Below, one piece after another: positions 1 through 8,333 of a stretch of 64,000 bases of DNA. The notes beneath the pieces were generated by a model. That model was not told the origin of the DNA and ran no database searches. It saw only the letters and a list, made by a program, of their open reading frames with translations. Origin of the DNA: Streptomyces flavidovirens DSM 40150 (GTDB lineage Bacteria; Actinomycetota; Actinomycetes; Streptomycetales; Streptomycetaceae); NCBI RefSeq assembly GCF_000429085.1, contig NZ_AUBE01000016.1, forward strand, positions 62,001 to 126,000. Reading direction: 5' to 3'. The translations under genes and the position numbers were made by a program. Each line of letters begins with the position of its first letter. Within the stretch, counting starts at the first letter, position 1.

Positions 1-712
1 CTATGTCATCGCGCAGCCGGGCGGCCTTCTCGTACTCCATGTCCTCGGCGGCCTCGTGCATCTGCTGCTCGATGCGCTTGAGGTACTGGCCGGTGCGGCC
101 GGCCATGAAGTCGCAGAACTCCTCTGCCAGTTCGCGGTGCTCCTCGGGGGTGACGCGGCCCACGCAGGGCGCCGAGCACTTGCCGATGTAGCCGAGGAGG
201 CAGGGGCGGCCGGTCCGGGCGGCGTTCTTGAAGACACCGGCCGAGCAGGTGCGTACAGGGAAGACGCGGAGCATGAGGTCGACGGTCTCGCGGATCGCCC
301 AGGCGTGTCCGTACGGACCGAAGTAGCGCACGCCCTTCTTCTTGGGGCCGCGCATGACCTGGACCCTGGGGAACTCCTCGTTGAGGGTCACGGCGAGGGA
401 CGGATAGCTCTTGTCGTCGCGGTACTTGACGTTGAAGCGGGGGTCGAACTCCTTGATCCAGGAGTACTCCAGCTGGAGCGCCTCCACCTCGGTGGAGACG
501 ACCGTCCACTCGACGGACGCGGCCGTGGTGACCATGGTGCGGGTGCGCGGGTGGAGATTGGCCAGGTCCTGGAAGTACGAGGACAGGCGCGGGCGCAGGC
601 TTTTCGCCTTCCCGACGTAGATCACCCGGCGGTGCTCGTCGCGGAATTTGTAGACCCCCGGCGAGTCGGGGATCTGTCCCGGCTTGGGGCGGTAGCTGGA
701 GGGGTCGGCCAT
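1..712 (-). CDS. uvrC: UvrABC system protein C, N-terminal part (runs off left edge)
   Basis: This is the 5' part of excinuclease subunit UvrC; about 237 codons are visible and the rest lies left of the window. UvrC makes both incisions in nucleotide excision repair after loading by UvrB. The N-terminus carries the GIY-YIG nuclease signature (PGVYKFRDEHRRVIYVGKAK, residues about 18-38) responsible for the 3' incision. The visible part ends in a UVR-type segment (EYEKAARLRDD), the element that contacts UvrB. The ATG at 712 was chosen because the protein then begins MADPSSYRPKPG just before the nuclease domain. It lies in the same region as uvrA and uvrB but not in one operon with them. The downstream Cho/RNase H-like nuclease and HhH domains cannot be assessed here. 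Confidence 0.97.
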   Translation of the reverse strand, partial: MADPSSYRPKPGQIPDSPGVYKFRDEHRRVIYVGKAKSLRPRLSSYFQDLANLHPRTRTMVTTAASVEWTVVSTEVEALQLEYSWIKEFDPRFNVKYRDDKSYPSLAVTLNEEFPRVQVMRGPKKKGVRYFGPYGHAWAIRETVDLMLRVFPVRTCSAGVFKNAARTGRPCLLGYIGKCSAPCVGRVTPEEHRELAEEFCDFMAGRTGQYLKRIEQQMHEAAEDMEYEKAARLRDDI

Positions 713-768
713 GTCAGACACCCTACTTGCGGACAGTGACAACGCGGTGCGGGAGCGGGTCTCCTCAA

Positions 769-803
769 TCGCCGGAGGGGCTCATACGGAGCCCGTCCGG
801 CGA
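769..803 (-). terminator. Hairpin terminator after the exported-protein operon
   Basis: An 8-bp outer stem (769-776 with 796-803), one G.G mismatch, a 6-bp inner stem (778-783 with 789-794) and an ATACG loop lie about 48 bp past the stop of the leftward gene ending at 851 and upstream of uvrC. There is no long T run, as is common in Streptomyces terminators. Confidence 0.7.
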
Positions 804-850
804 TCGGGGAGCGGGGTCCGGGGCAGGGCCCCCGCAGGATGGCCCGGCCC

Positions 851-1705
851 TTACCCGTCCTGGGCCGTGCGGCGGCGCAGGAAGATCACCGTGGAGGCGA
901 GAACCAGGACGGCGAGTCCGGCCACGCCCGCAGCCGGCGACGGCCCGGAGGCGGCTGGGCCGGCGGAGGCGGCTGCGCCCGCGGAGCCGGCTGCGACCGG
1001 TGCCGCCGCGGGCGCCGCCCCGTAACCGCCCGCCTTGCCCTTCTTCGCGTACGCCGAGCCGGGGAGCTTGTCGCCGTACGCCTTGCGGACGCGTTCCTGG
1101 TAGGCGGCGAGCGTGGTGCCGGCGGCGCCCACCGCCCGTAGCGCGTCCTCGTCCAGGGGCAGCACGCGCGCGCGCCGCTGCACGAACCAGGCGTCGAGCT
1201 GCGGCTCGCGGAAAACGGTGCCTCCCGGAAGCGTCCGGGCGCCCTTCGCGGCGTAACGCGCCTCGTCGTCACCGGTGGCGATGTTCACCACCTGCCAGGA
1301 ACGGCTCCTGCCGTTCGCGGGAACCATCCACAGGGACGCCTTCCGGCCGTCCGAGGAGACGGCCGTTCCCGCGAGGTACTCCAGTTTCGCCACCGGGGCG
1401 CCCTCGCGGCCCGCGACGAAGTCGGGCGAGAGCGTGTAGACGGGCACTGTGGCGCCGCTGATACGGGGGTCGGCCGCCGCCGTGGTGACGGCGTCCTCGC
1501 GGGCGAAGAAGCGGGCCAGGGTGGAGCGGGTGGCGGGTGCGGCGGCCGCCCGGTGCGCGGCGGCCCGGTGCTCGGCGGAGGGGGCGGCGGGAGCGGGGGG
1601 CACCGGGTTCCCGGCGGCGCCGGCCGACGGGGCGAGGCCCAGGAGGAACGTCGCGGCTGTCGCGGCGACGGCGGCCCGCGTGACGTGTCGGGTCATCGCG
1701 CTCAC
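851..1705 (-). CDS. Exported protein with C-terminal membrane anchor, partner of upstream protease
   Basis: This 284-residue protein has no recognised family. It has an N-terminal signal peptide (hydrophobic run ending near SAGAAG), an alanine-rich segment, a central globular region rich in W, R and Y, an Ala/Gly/Pro-rich linker, and a C-terminal transmembrane segment (GVAGLAVLVLASTVIFL) followed by RRR. No LPXTG sortase motif is visible, so it looks like a tail-anchored surface protein rather than a sortase substrate. The GTG start at 1705 overlaps the TGA of the upstream protease gene (GTGA), implying translational coupling; an internal ATG at 1696 is an alternative. The coupling suggests the two products act together at the cell envelope, which is inference. 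Confidence 0.8.
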   Translation of the reverse strand: MSAMTRHVTRAAVAATAATFLLGLAPSAGAAGNPVPPAPAAPSAEHRAAAHRAAAAPATRSTLARFFAREDAVTTAAADPRISGATVPVYTLSPDFVAGREGAPVAKLEYLAGTAVSSDGRKASLWMVPANGRSRSWQVVNIATGDDEARYAAKGARTLPGGTVFREPQLDAWFVQRRARVLPLDEDALRAVGAAGTTLAAYQERVRKAYGDKLPGSAYAKKGKAGGYGAAPAAAPVAAGSAGAAASAGPAASGPSPAAGVAGLAVLVLASTVIFLRRRTAQDG

Positions 1706-2298
1706 GCCCCTATCCGGTAGAGCGAGTGGGTCCAGGAGAAGGAGTTGTTGTTGACGTACCAGTTGTGGGACGCCCAGTTGTAGCGGTCGCTGGTGGCCCA
1801 CGGGTCGCCCCAGTAGACCCAGCTGTTGGCGGTGTCGTAGCCGTAGATGACGTGCATGTGACCGCCGCCGCTCTGCCACTGGATGCGGGTTTCGACGGGC
1901 CGGTCGGCGTTGACCTCGGTCTGTACGGTCGGGTAGCGGAGCCAGCCGCTGACGTACGAGCCGGGGTTGATGCCCGCCCAGTCGAGGCCGTTCTGGACGT
2001 TGCCGAGGGTGGCCTGGTTGTTGGGGCACTCGGTGCCCTGCTGGCGGCCGAAAGCGGCGTTGCAGAACTGATTCTGGGTGTAGTTCCTGCCGAACCAGGC
2101 GGCGATGGTGTTGCCGCCGGCGGCCCAGCACCAGTTGGTCTTCTGCTGGGCCTGCATGGTGATGTTCAGACGCTTGGCGGCCAGTGCCGCTCGTGCGTCG
2201 TCGGTGGCGGCCGCGGCGGTGGCCGGGGTGGCGGGGATGCTGAGCAGGACGGCGGCGGTCACGACGGCCGGGGAGAGCCGTCTCCTTCGGTTGCGCAT
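1702..2298 (-). CDS. Secreted papain-like cysteine protease (C70/AvrRpt2-like)
   Basis: This is a 198-residue exported protein. Residues 1-31 form an Arg-rich signal peptide with an Ala-rich cleavage region. The mature part has the papain-like motif NWCWAA (catalytic Cys about residue 57) and GGGHMHVIYGY (catalytic His about 148) followed by YWGDPW, matching the papain-like C70 family typified by AvrRpt2. The start is fixed by a perfect GGAGG 6 bases upstream of the ATG at 2298. The gene is translationally coupled to the membrane-anchored protein that follows. Neither substrate nor role can be read from sequence. It is divergent from a regulator-like gene across an intergenic region with two palindromes. 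Confidence 0.82.
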   Translation of the reverse strand: MRNRRRRLSPAVVTAAVLLSIPATPATAAAATDDARAALAAKRLNITMQAQQKTNWCWAAGGNTIAAWFGRNYTQNQFCNAAFGRQQGTECPNNQATLGNVQNGLDWAGINPGSYVSGWLRYPTVQTEVNADRPVETRIQWQSGGGHMHVIYGYDTANSWVYWGDPWATSDRYNWASHNWYVNNNSFSWTHSLYRIGA

Positions 2299-2432
2299 CG
2301 CGTTCCTCCCGAGGCGGGGGGTGAGTGGAGGAGCGCGTCCGGACGCTGTTGAGGAGCATCAGGGAGTTGTCGGGGGCAGGTCAACACGCTTCAATGCGGG
2401 TGACACAGCGCTGTGAACGGTGTGGCCCGTGA

Positions 2433-2510
2433 GTGAACGTTCTCCATCCGCCCACCTGGCCACCGGCCCCGCCGGCGCACCGTCGCACCCGCCCCGTCGT
2501 GAACGTTCAC
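2433..2510. promoter_or_regulatory. Two TGAACGTTC palindromes between divergent genes
   Basis: GTGAACGTTCTC (2433-2444) and the perfect palindrome GTGAACGTTCAC (2499-2510) lie in the 225-bp divergent region, 66 bp apart. A degenerate copy (GTGAACGGTG) lies near 2413. The second site abuts the GGAGG of the rightward gene. The pattern suggests an operator for a dimeric repressor, perhaps the adjacent XRE-like protein. It is not a Streptomyces SOS box, which needs GAAC-N4-GTTC. Confidence 0.5.
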
Positions 2511-2523
2511 TGGAGGATTCCCG

Positions 2524-3516
2524 ATGCCGCAGATCACAGAGAAGGGGGCAGGAGGCCGCGCAGCGGGGCGGCGGGCGCGCGGAGGTCCGGACGACACCGC
2601 GGCAGCCGGTCTGGAGCAGGCCCTGCACACCGGCCCCTTCCACCTGGCGCTGCGTGCCGCGCTCGCCGCGCGCGGGCTGCCGTTGCAGCGTGTGCAGCAC
2701 CATCTGGCCGGCCGCGGGATCAAGGTCGGTGTCACGAGCCTCAGTTACTGGCAGCAGGGCGCACGGCGCCCGCAGCGCGCCGAGTCACTGCGCGCCGTAC
2801 GCGCCCTGGAGGAGTTGCTGCGGCTGCCCGGCGATTCACTGATCCGGCTGCTCGGCGCCGGGGCCGTGCCCAGTGACATCGAGCGCCCCGCCACGCGCTC
2901 GTACCGCGCCCTCGTCGAGGCCTCCGACGCCCTGGAGGGGCTGCTCGCCGAGCTGGAGTTCCCGGCCGACGGCGGGCTGCACACCGTGGGCCACCACGAG
3001 CGCGTACGGATAGGAGCGGGGCGGGAGCTGGTCGGCCGCGACTCGCAGCACGTCGTACGGGCCCACCGCGACGGCATCGACCGCTACCTGGCCATCCACC
3101 ACGGCGACCCCGGCTGCGACCCCGCTCGGGTGGTGGTGCGGGCGCGGGAGAACTGCCGGACGGGGCGGGTGCGGTGGGACGCGGACTCGGGGGTCGTCGT
3201 GGCCGAGCTGCTCTTCGACACGCGTTTGCGGGCCGGTGAGACGTACCTCTTCGGTTACGCCGTGGACGACGGCACCGCAGGCCCCAGCAGCGAGTACGTG
3301 CGCGGCTTCAGCTTCACCGGTGGCCAGTACGTGCTCCAGGTGCGCTTCGACGAGCAGGCGCTGCCCGTACGGTGCCGGCGCTTCGCGCAGACCTCGGCGG
3401 GCGCGGCGCGCGGCGCCCGCAGGGACCTCACGCTGAGCGGGCGGCACGGGACCGTGCACCTGGTGGAGCAGGGGGTGCGGGCCGGGATTCTCGGGATCGA
3501 CTGGGACTGGGAGTGA
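2524..3516 (+). CDS. XRE-like DNA-binding protein, unknown target
   Basis: This 330-residue protein has a Cro/C1-like helix-turn-helix region at about residues 40-115; the recognition-helix-like stretch SLSYWQQGARRPQRAESL resembles XRE family members that select by YW.xG.R.P. The remaining 210 residues are an uncharacterised domain of mixed beta character. It has GGAGG 7 bases before the ATG. Two palindromes immediately upstream suggest autoregulation and possible control of the divergent protease operon; this is inference. The family is not one I can name more precisely. Confidence 0.75.
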   Translation: MPQITEKGAGGRAAGRRARGGPDDTAAAGLEQALHTGPFHLALRAALAARGLPLQRVQHHLAGRGIKVGVTSLSYWQQGARRPQRAESLRAVRALEELLRLPGDSLIRLLGAGAVPSDIERPATRSYRALVEASDALEGLLAELEFPADGGLHTVGHHERVRIGAGRELVGRDSQHVVRAHRDGIDRYLAIHHGDPGCDPARVVVRARENCRTGRVRWDADSGVVVAELLFDTRLRAGETYLFGYAVDDGTAGPSSEYVRGFSFTGGQYVLQVRFDEQALPVRCRRFAQTSAGAARGARRDLTLSGRHGTVHLVEQGVRAGILGIDWDWE

Positions 3517-3539
3517 AGTGATGGTCCTTGCGGAGTGGG

Positions 3540-3989
3540 TCAGGCGTCCGGGTCGCTCGTGGCCGCGCCCGCGGCACCCGTGATGAGCTTGCCGCCCTCG
3601 ACCCTGACCGGTATCGCGGGCAGCGGCACGGTCGCCGGGCCCTGGAGCGCCTCCCCCGTCGTCACGTCGAAGCGGCTGCCGTGGCAGGGGCAGTTGCCCT
3701 CGCCCTTCTCGATCTTGTCCAGGACACAGCCGGCGTGCGTGCACTGCGCGCTGAACGCCTTGTACTTCCCCTCGGCCTGGCAGCTCACGAGGATCCGCTG
3801 CTCGCGGTAGAGCTTGGCGCCGCCGACCGGAACCTCGTCCGCCGCGCCGAGGTCCACGGGCGTGGACGGCAGCGGCTTGGCGTGGCCGAGCTTCGACTCG
3901 GTGGAGCACGCCGCCACGCCCAGTCCCGCCGCGCCGGCGAGGACGGCGCCCTTCAGCACGGTGCGGCGGGGGGCTGACTGGCCGGACAT
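3540..3989 (-). CDS. Rieske [2Fe-2S] protein, Tat-exported lipoprotein
   Basis: This 149-residue protein begins with a twin-arginine signal (RR at 8-9) and a lipobox ending in Cys28 (GVAAC), so it is probably exported folded and lipid-anchored outside the membrane. The Rieske motifs are complete: C83-T-H85 and C100-P-C-H103 supply the cluster ligands, and C88 and C102 can form the usual disulfide. It is a stand-alone small Rieske protein, unlike the cytochrome bc1 subunit, and has no oxidase partner next door. The start at 3989 has GGAG at good spacing; an in-frame ATG at 4019 is less likely. It converges with the upstream regulator gene. Confidence 0.92.
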   Translation of the reverse strand: MSGQSAPRRTVLKGAVLAGAAGLGVAACSTESKLGHAKPLPSTPVDLGAADEVPVGGAKLYREQRILVSCQAEGKYKAFSAQCTHAGCVLDKIEKGEGNCPCHGSRFDVTTGEALQGPATVPLPAIPVRVEGGKLITGAAGAATSDPDA

Positions 3990-4107
3990 GCGTTCTCCAC
4001 TGGTCAGGGGGTGTGACATACGTATGACAGACCCGACGATACCGGCGGACATCGGAGGCTCTTGCGCGGGCTGTCCCGGCGGGCGGCGATGGGTTACGTT
4101 CGGGCCC

Positions 4108-5019
4108 GTGATCGTCGTCGCCGGAGAGTCCCTGATCGACCTGGTGCCGCAGGGGACGGGCGCGCTGGCGCCCCTGTCGCCGCGGCTCGGCGGCGGGCCG
4201 TACAACACCGCTGTGGCCCTGGGGCGGCTGGGCGCCCGTACATCCTTCTGCTCCCGCGTCTCGACCGACGGCTTCGGCGAAGCTCTCGTCGACGGGCTGC
4301 GGGCGGCCGGGGTGGGGACCTCGCTGGTGCAGCGCGGTCCCGAGCCGACGACGCTGGCGGTGGCGGCGCTGGGCGCCGACGGATCGGCCGGTTACGGCTT
4401 CTACGCGCAGGGCAGCGCGGACCGCCTCTTCGAGCTCCCGGCGGCGCCGCTCCCTTCCGGTGTACGGGCACTGGCGCTCGGCACCTGTTCGCTGGTCCTG
4501 GAACCGGGAGCGAGCGCGTACGAGGCGCTGCTGCGGCGGGAAGCGGGGCGCGGGCTGTTCACCCTGCTCGACCCGAACATCAGGGCCGGTCTGATCCCGG
4601 ACCCGGACGCCTACCGCGCCCGCTTCAGGAGCTGGCTGCCGTACGTCTCCCTGCTGAAGCTGTCGCAGGAGGACGCGGCGTGGCTGGGCGGGTCGGTGCG
4701 GGAGTGGCTCGCGGCGGGACCCGCGGCGGTGGTGCTGACGCGGGGCGCGGAGGGGATGACGGTACGGACGCGGGGCGGGGCGGTGGTGGACGCCGCGGCG
4801 GTACGGGTCGAGGTGGCCGACACGATCGGTGCGGGCGACACGGTGAACGCGGCCCTGCTGCACCGGCTTTCCGCGCACGGAGCGCTGTCGGCACCGGCGG
4901 TGGCGGCGCTCGGCACGGGAGCCTGGACGGACATCCTCGCCTTCGCGTCCCGCGCGGCGGCGATCACATGCTCCCGCCCGGGCGCGGACCCGCCGTACGC
5001 GACGGAACTGGCGCCGTAA
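4108..5019 (+). CDS. PfkB-family carbohydrate kinase
   Basis: A 303-residue sugar kinase of the ribokinase/PfkB superfamily, resembling fructokinases. It shows the N-terminal GGGPYNTAVALGRLG substrate-binding signature (about residues 30-44) and the C-terminal ATP/anion-hole motif DTIGAGDTVN with catalytic Asp (about 240-249). The sugar substrate cannot be assigned. The GTG at 4108 is the first codon giving the usual VIVVAGESLID start. A TACGTT hexamer 7 bases upstream hints at a leaderless transcript. It stands alone between divergent and convergent neighbours. Confidence 0.88.
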   Translation: MIVVAGESLIDLVPQGTGALAPLSPRLGGGPYNTAVALGRLGARTSFCSRVSTDGFGEALVDGLRAAGVGTSLVQRGPEPTTLAVAALGADGSAGYGFYAQGSADRLFELPAAPLPSGVRALALGTCSLVLEPGASAYEALLRREAGRGLFTLLDPNIRAGLIPDPDAYRARFRSWLPYVSLLKLSQEDAAWLGGSVREWLAAGPAAVVLTRGAEGMTVRTRGGAVVDAAAVRVEVADTIGAGDTVNAALLHRLSAHGALSAPAVAALGTGAWTDILAFASRAAAITCSRPGADPPYATELAP

Positions 5020-5094
5020 CGCGGACGTGTCCGGCGGACACCTTTCCCGCGCCCGCCCCTGCCTGCCGCCTGCCGCCCGCCCCTGCCGCGCGAA

Positions 5095-5124
5095 CGGCCC
5101 CTCACCCGGGCGGGCAAGGGGCCG
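5095..5124. terminator. Bidirectional hairpin between the kinase gene and uvrA
   Basis: An 8-bp stem CGGCCCCT/AGGGGCCG (5095-5102 with 5117-5124) lies 16 bp past the uvrA stop. A smaller hairpin, GTGTCC-GGC-GGACAC (5027-5041), directly follows the kinase gene and is trailed by a short T-rich run on the + strand. Together they separate the convergent transcripts. Confidence 0.6.
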
Positions 5125-5140
5125 CACTGGAACGCGGACG

Positions 5141-8100
5141 TCAGGCCTTGCGGGAGCGTGCCGCCTTCGCCGGAGCGGTCGCGCCGGGAGCCTTCTTCGC
5201 GGTGGCCGCCCTGGCCGTCGCGGTCTTCCGCGCAGGCGCCGACTTCGCCGCCGCCACCGCCTTCTTCACCGGCGCCTTCTTCTTCACCGGAGTCGCATCG
5301 CTCACCCGGTCGCCCAGGATGTCCCTGAGGAACTTGCCCGTGTGGCTCGTCGGCACGGCGGCCACCTGCTCCGGCGTGCCCTCGGCGACCACCAGGCCAC
5401 CGCCGTTGCCGCCCTCGGGACCCATGTCGATCACCCAGTCGGCCGTCTTGATGACGTCCATGTTGTGTTCGATGACGATCACCGAGTTGCCCTTGTCGAC
5501 CAGCCCGGACAGCACCTTGATGAGCTTCGAGATGTCCTCGAAGTGCAGACCCGTGGTCGGCTCGTCCAGGACGTACACCGTGCGTCCCGTGGAACGCTTC
5601 TGGAGCTCGGAAGCGAGCTTCACGCGCTGCGCCTCACCACCCGACAGCGTCGGCGCGGACTGGCCGAGGCGGACGTACCCGAGCCCCACCTCGGTGAGGG
5701 TCCTGAGGTGACGGGAGATCGTCGGGACGGCCTCGAAGAAGTCCAGGGCCTCCTCGATCGGCATGTCCAGCACCTCGGCGATGGACTTGCCCTTGTAGTG
5801 GACCTCCAGGGTCTCCCGGTTGTAGCGCGCACCGTGGCAGACCTCGCACGGGACGTACACGTCCGGCAGGAAGTTCATCTCGATCTTGATGGTGCCGTCG
5901 CCCGAGCAGTTCTCGCAGCGGCCGCCCTTGACGTTGAAGGAGAAGCGGCCCGGCAGATAGCCGCGCACCTTCGCCTCCATCGTCTCCGCGAACAGCTTGC
6001 GCACGTTGTCGAAGACACCGGTGTACGTCGCCGGGTTGGACCGGGGCGTGCGGCCGATCGGCGACTGGTCGACGTGGACGACCTTGTCGACGAGGTCGTC
6101 GCCCTCCACGCGCGTGTGGCGCCCCGGCACCGTACGGGCGCCGTTCAGTTCGCGCGCCAGGTGCGTGTAGAGGATGTCGTTGACCAGCGTCGACTTCCCG
6201 GAACCGGAGACGCCGGTGACGGCCGTCAGCACGCCGAGCGGGAACGACACGTCGACGTCGCGCAGGTTGTTCTCACGGGCGCCGTGGACGGTGAGCTGCC
6301 GCGCCGGGTCCGCGGGGCGGCGGATGTCCGGCATGGCGATGGCCCGCTTGCCCGCGAGGTACTGACCGGTGACGGACGCCTTGTTGTCCAGCAGCTCCTT
6401 CAGGGAGCCGCTGTGGACGACCTTGCCGCCGTGCTCGCCCGCGCCCGGGCCGATGTCGACGATCCAGTCGGCCACCTTGATGGTGTCCTCGTCGTGCTCG
6501 ACGACGATCAGCGTGTTGCCCATGTCGCGCAGGCGCACCAGCGTCTCGATGAGGCGGTGGTTGTCGCGCTGGTGCAGGCCGATGGACGGCTCGTCCAGGA
6601 CGTACAGCACACCGACCAGACCGGAGCCGATCTGGGTGGCGAGCCGGATGCGCTGCGCCTCGCCGCCGGACAGCGTGCCGGCCGCGCGGTTGAGCGACAG
6701 GTAGTCGAGGCCCACGTCGACCAGGAACCTCAGCCGCTCGTTGACCTCCTTGAGCACGCGCTCGGCGATCTTCTTGTCACGGGCGTTCAGCGTCAGCCGG
6801 CCCAGGAACTCCGCGCAGTCGCTGATCGACATGGCGGCGACCTCGGCGATGGACTTCTCCATGACCGTGACCGCGAGGACCAGGGGCTTCAGGCGCGTGC
6901 CGTTGCAGGTGGGGCAGTGCACCTCGCGCATGTAGCCCTCGAAGCGTTCCCTGCTGGAGTCGCTCTCGGCCTCGGAGTGCCGTCGCTTGACGAACGGCAC
7001 CGCGCCCTCGAAGGACGTGGTGTACGCGCGCTCGCGGCCGTACCTGTTGCGGTAGCGGACCTCGATCTGGGTCTTGTGGCCGTGCAGCAGGGCCTTCTTG
7101 GCGCGCTGCGGCAGCCCCGCCCACGGGATGTCCGTACGGAAGCCGAGGGCGTCGGCGAGCGCGCCGACGAGGCGCGCGAAGTAGTCCTTGGTGTGCCCGT
7201 GGGACCAGGGGTTGATCGCGCCCTCGTCGAGGGACTTGTCCTCGTCCGGGACGATCAGGTCGGGGTCGACCTCCATGCGCGTGCCGATGCCGGTGCAGTC
7301 CGGGCAGGCGCCGAAGGGCGAGTTGAAGGAGAAGGACCGGGGCTCCAGCTCCTCGAACGACAGGTCGTCGTACGTGCAGTAGAGGTGCTCGGAGTACATC
7401 CGCTCACGGTCCGGGTCGTCCGCGGGGAGGTCGACGAAGTCGAGGATGACCATGCCGCCGGCCAGCCCGAGGGCGGTCTCCACCGAGTCGGTGAGCCGGC
7501 GCTTGGCGCTGTCCTTCACCGTCAGGCGGTCGATGACCACCTCGATGGTGTGCTTCTCCTGCTTCTTGAGCTTGGGCGGCTCGCTCAGCTGGATCGTCTC
7601 GCCGTCCACCCGGGCGCGGCTGTAGCCCTTGGTCTGGAGGTCGGCGAAGAGGTCGACGAACTCGCCCTTGCGCTCGCGGACCAACGGCGACAGAACCTGG
7701 AAGCGGCTGCCCTCGGGCAGTTCGAGCACCTTGTCGACGATGGCCTGCGGCGACTGGCGGGCGATCGGCCGGCCGCACTCGGGACAGTGCGGCTTGCCGA
7801 TACGGGCGAACAGCAGGCGGAGGTAGTCGTAGACCTCGGTGATGGTGCCGACCGTCGAGCGCGGGTTGCGCGAGGTCGACTTCTGGTCGATGGACACCGC
7901 GGGCGACAGGCCCTCGATGAAGTCCACATCGGGCTTGTCCATCTGGCCCAGGAACTGGCGGGCGTAGGAGGAGAGCGACTCGACGTACCGGCGCTGCCCC
8001 TCGGCGAAGATCGTGTCGAACGCGAGGGACGACTTGCCCGACCCCGAGAGCCCGGTGAACACGATGAGGGAGTCACGCGGGAGGTCGAGCGAGACGTTCT

Positions 8101-8146
8101 TGAGGTTGTGCTCGCGAGCGCCACGAACGATGAGACGGTCGGCCAC
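5141..8146 (-). CDS. uvrA: UvrABC system protein A (excinuclease ATPase)
   Basis: Full-length UvrA of about 1001 residues, the damage-recognition ATPase of nucleotide excision repair. Both ABC modules are complete: Walker A motifs GLSGSGKS (about residue 30) and GVSGSGKS (about 645), LSGGEAQR signatures in each half, and Walker B segments YVLDEPS and YVLDEPT. Zinc-finger cysteines occur at CPEC, CPDC/CPTC and CENC/CEVC. The C-terminus has a Lys/Ala-rich tail (KKKAPVKKA onwards) typical of streptomycete UvrA. I prefer the GTG at 8146 (VADRLIVRGA) because AAAGG sits 11 bases upstream and homologues start here; a GTG at 8158 is possible. No GAAC-N4-GTTC SOS box is visible upstream. Confidence 0.98.
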   Translation of the reverse strand: MADRLIVRGAREHNLKNVSLDLPRDSLIVFTGLSGSGKSSLAFDTIFAEGQRRYVESLSSYARQFLGQMDKPDVDFIEGLSPAVSIDQKSTSRNPRSTVGTITEVYDYLRLLFARIGKPHCPECGRPIARQSPQAIVDKVLELPEGSRFQVLSPLVRERKGEFVDLFADLQTKGYSRARVDGETIQLSEPPKLKKQEKHTIEVVIDRLTVKDSAKRRLTDSVETALGLAGGMVILDFVDLPADDPDRERMYSEHLYCTYDDLSFEELEPRSFSFNSPFGACPDCTGIGTRMEVDPDLIVPDEDKSLDEGAINPWSHGHTKDYFARLVGALADALGFRTDIPWAGLPQRAKKALLHGHKTQIEVRYRNRYGRERAYTTSFEGAVPFVKRRHSEAESDSSRERFEGYMREVHCPTCNGTRLKPLVLAVTVMEKSIAEVAAMSISDCAEFLGRLTLNARDKKIAERVLKEVNERLRFLVDVGLDYLSLNRAAGTLSGGEAQRIRLATQIGSGLVGVLYVLDEPSIGLHQRDNHRLIETLVRLRDMGNTLIVVEHDEDTIKVADWIVDIGPGAGEHGGKVVHSGSLKELLDNKASVTGQYLAGKRAIAMPDIRRPADPARQLTVHGARENNLRDVDVSFPLGVLTAVTGVSGSGKSTLVNDILYTHLARELNGARTVPGRHTRVEGDDLVDKVVHVDQSPIGRTPRSNPATYTGVFDNVRKLFAETMEAKVRGYLPGRFSFNVKGGRCENCSGDGTIKIEMNFLPDVYVPCEVCHGARYNRETLEVHYKGKSIAEVLDMPIEEALDFFEAVPTISRHLRTLTEVGLGYVRLGQSAPTLSGGEAQRVKLASELQKRSTGRTVYVLDEPTTGLHFEDISKLIKVLSGLVDKGNSVIVIEHNMDVIKTADWVIDMGPEGGNGGGLVVAEGTPEQVAAVPTSHTGKFLRDILGDRVSDATPVKKKAPVKKAVAAAKSAPARKTATARAATAKKAPGATAPAKAARSRKA

Positions 8147-8297
8147 GCCGGTCCGCACCTTTCTTGAGAGAGGCAGAGAGGACTGAGCCCCCCGGTTCTC
8201 AGACTATGGGGGTAACCACAGCGATGTTGTAAGGATTCCTGATGCCTCCGACGAGCGTATAGCACGCGCATTCGAATTATGGCCTCACCCAGTCGGC

Positions 8298-8326
8298 TTC
8301 ACCCGATCGTGTGGCCGGACTATCGT
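8298..8326 (+). promoter_or_regulatory. Candidate promoter for a leaderless transcript
   Basis: TTCACC (8298-8303), a 17-bp spacer and TATCGT (8321-8326) end 7 bases before the ATG at 8334, so transcription would start at or next to the start codon. This fits the leaderless arrangement common in Streptomyces. Assigned by eye only. Confidence 0.4.
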
Positions 8327-8333
8327 CGGAGTC

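Noticed and set aside
1706..2359. A single large fused protein reading through from 2359 to 851
   Set aside because: That frame passes over the protease gene in a different phase; the real arrangement is two genes with a GTGA overlap and separate signal peptides.
5027..8167. A 1046-codon open frame on the + strand opposite uvrA
   Set aside because: It mirrors uvrA codons in a high-GC genome; the translation is low-complexity Val/Leu/Asp/Arg/His with no family features, while the opposite strand encodes an intact UvrA.
8147..8333. LexA/SOS box upstream of uvrA
   Set aside because: No GAAC-N4-GTTC match was found; the ATTCGAAT palindrome near 8272 lacks the required spacing.
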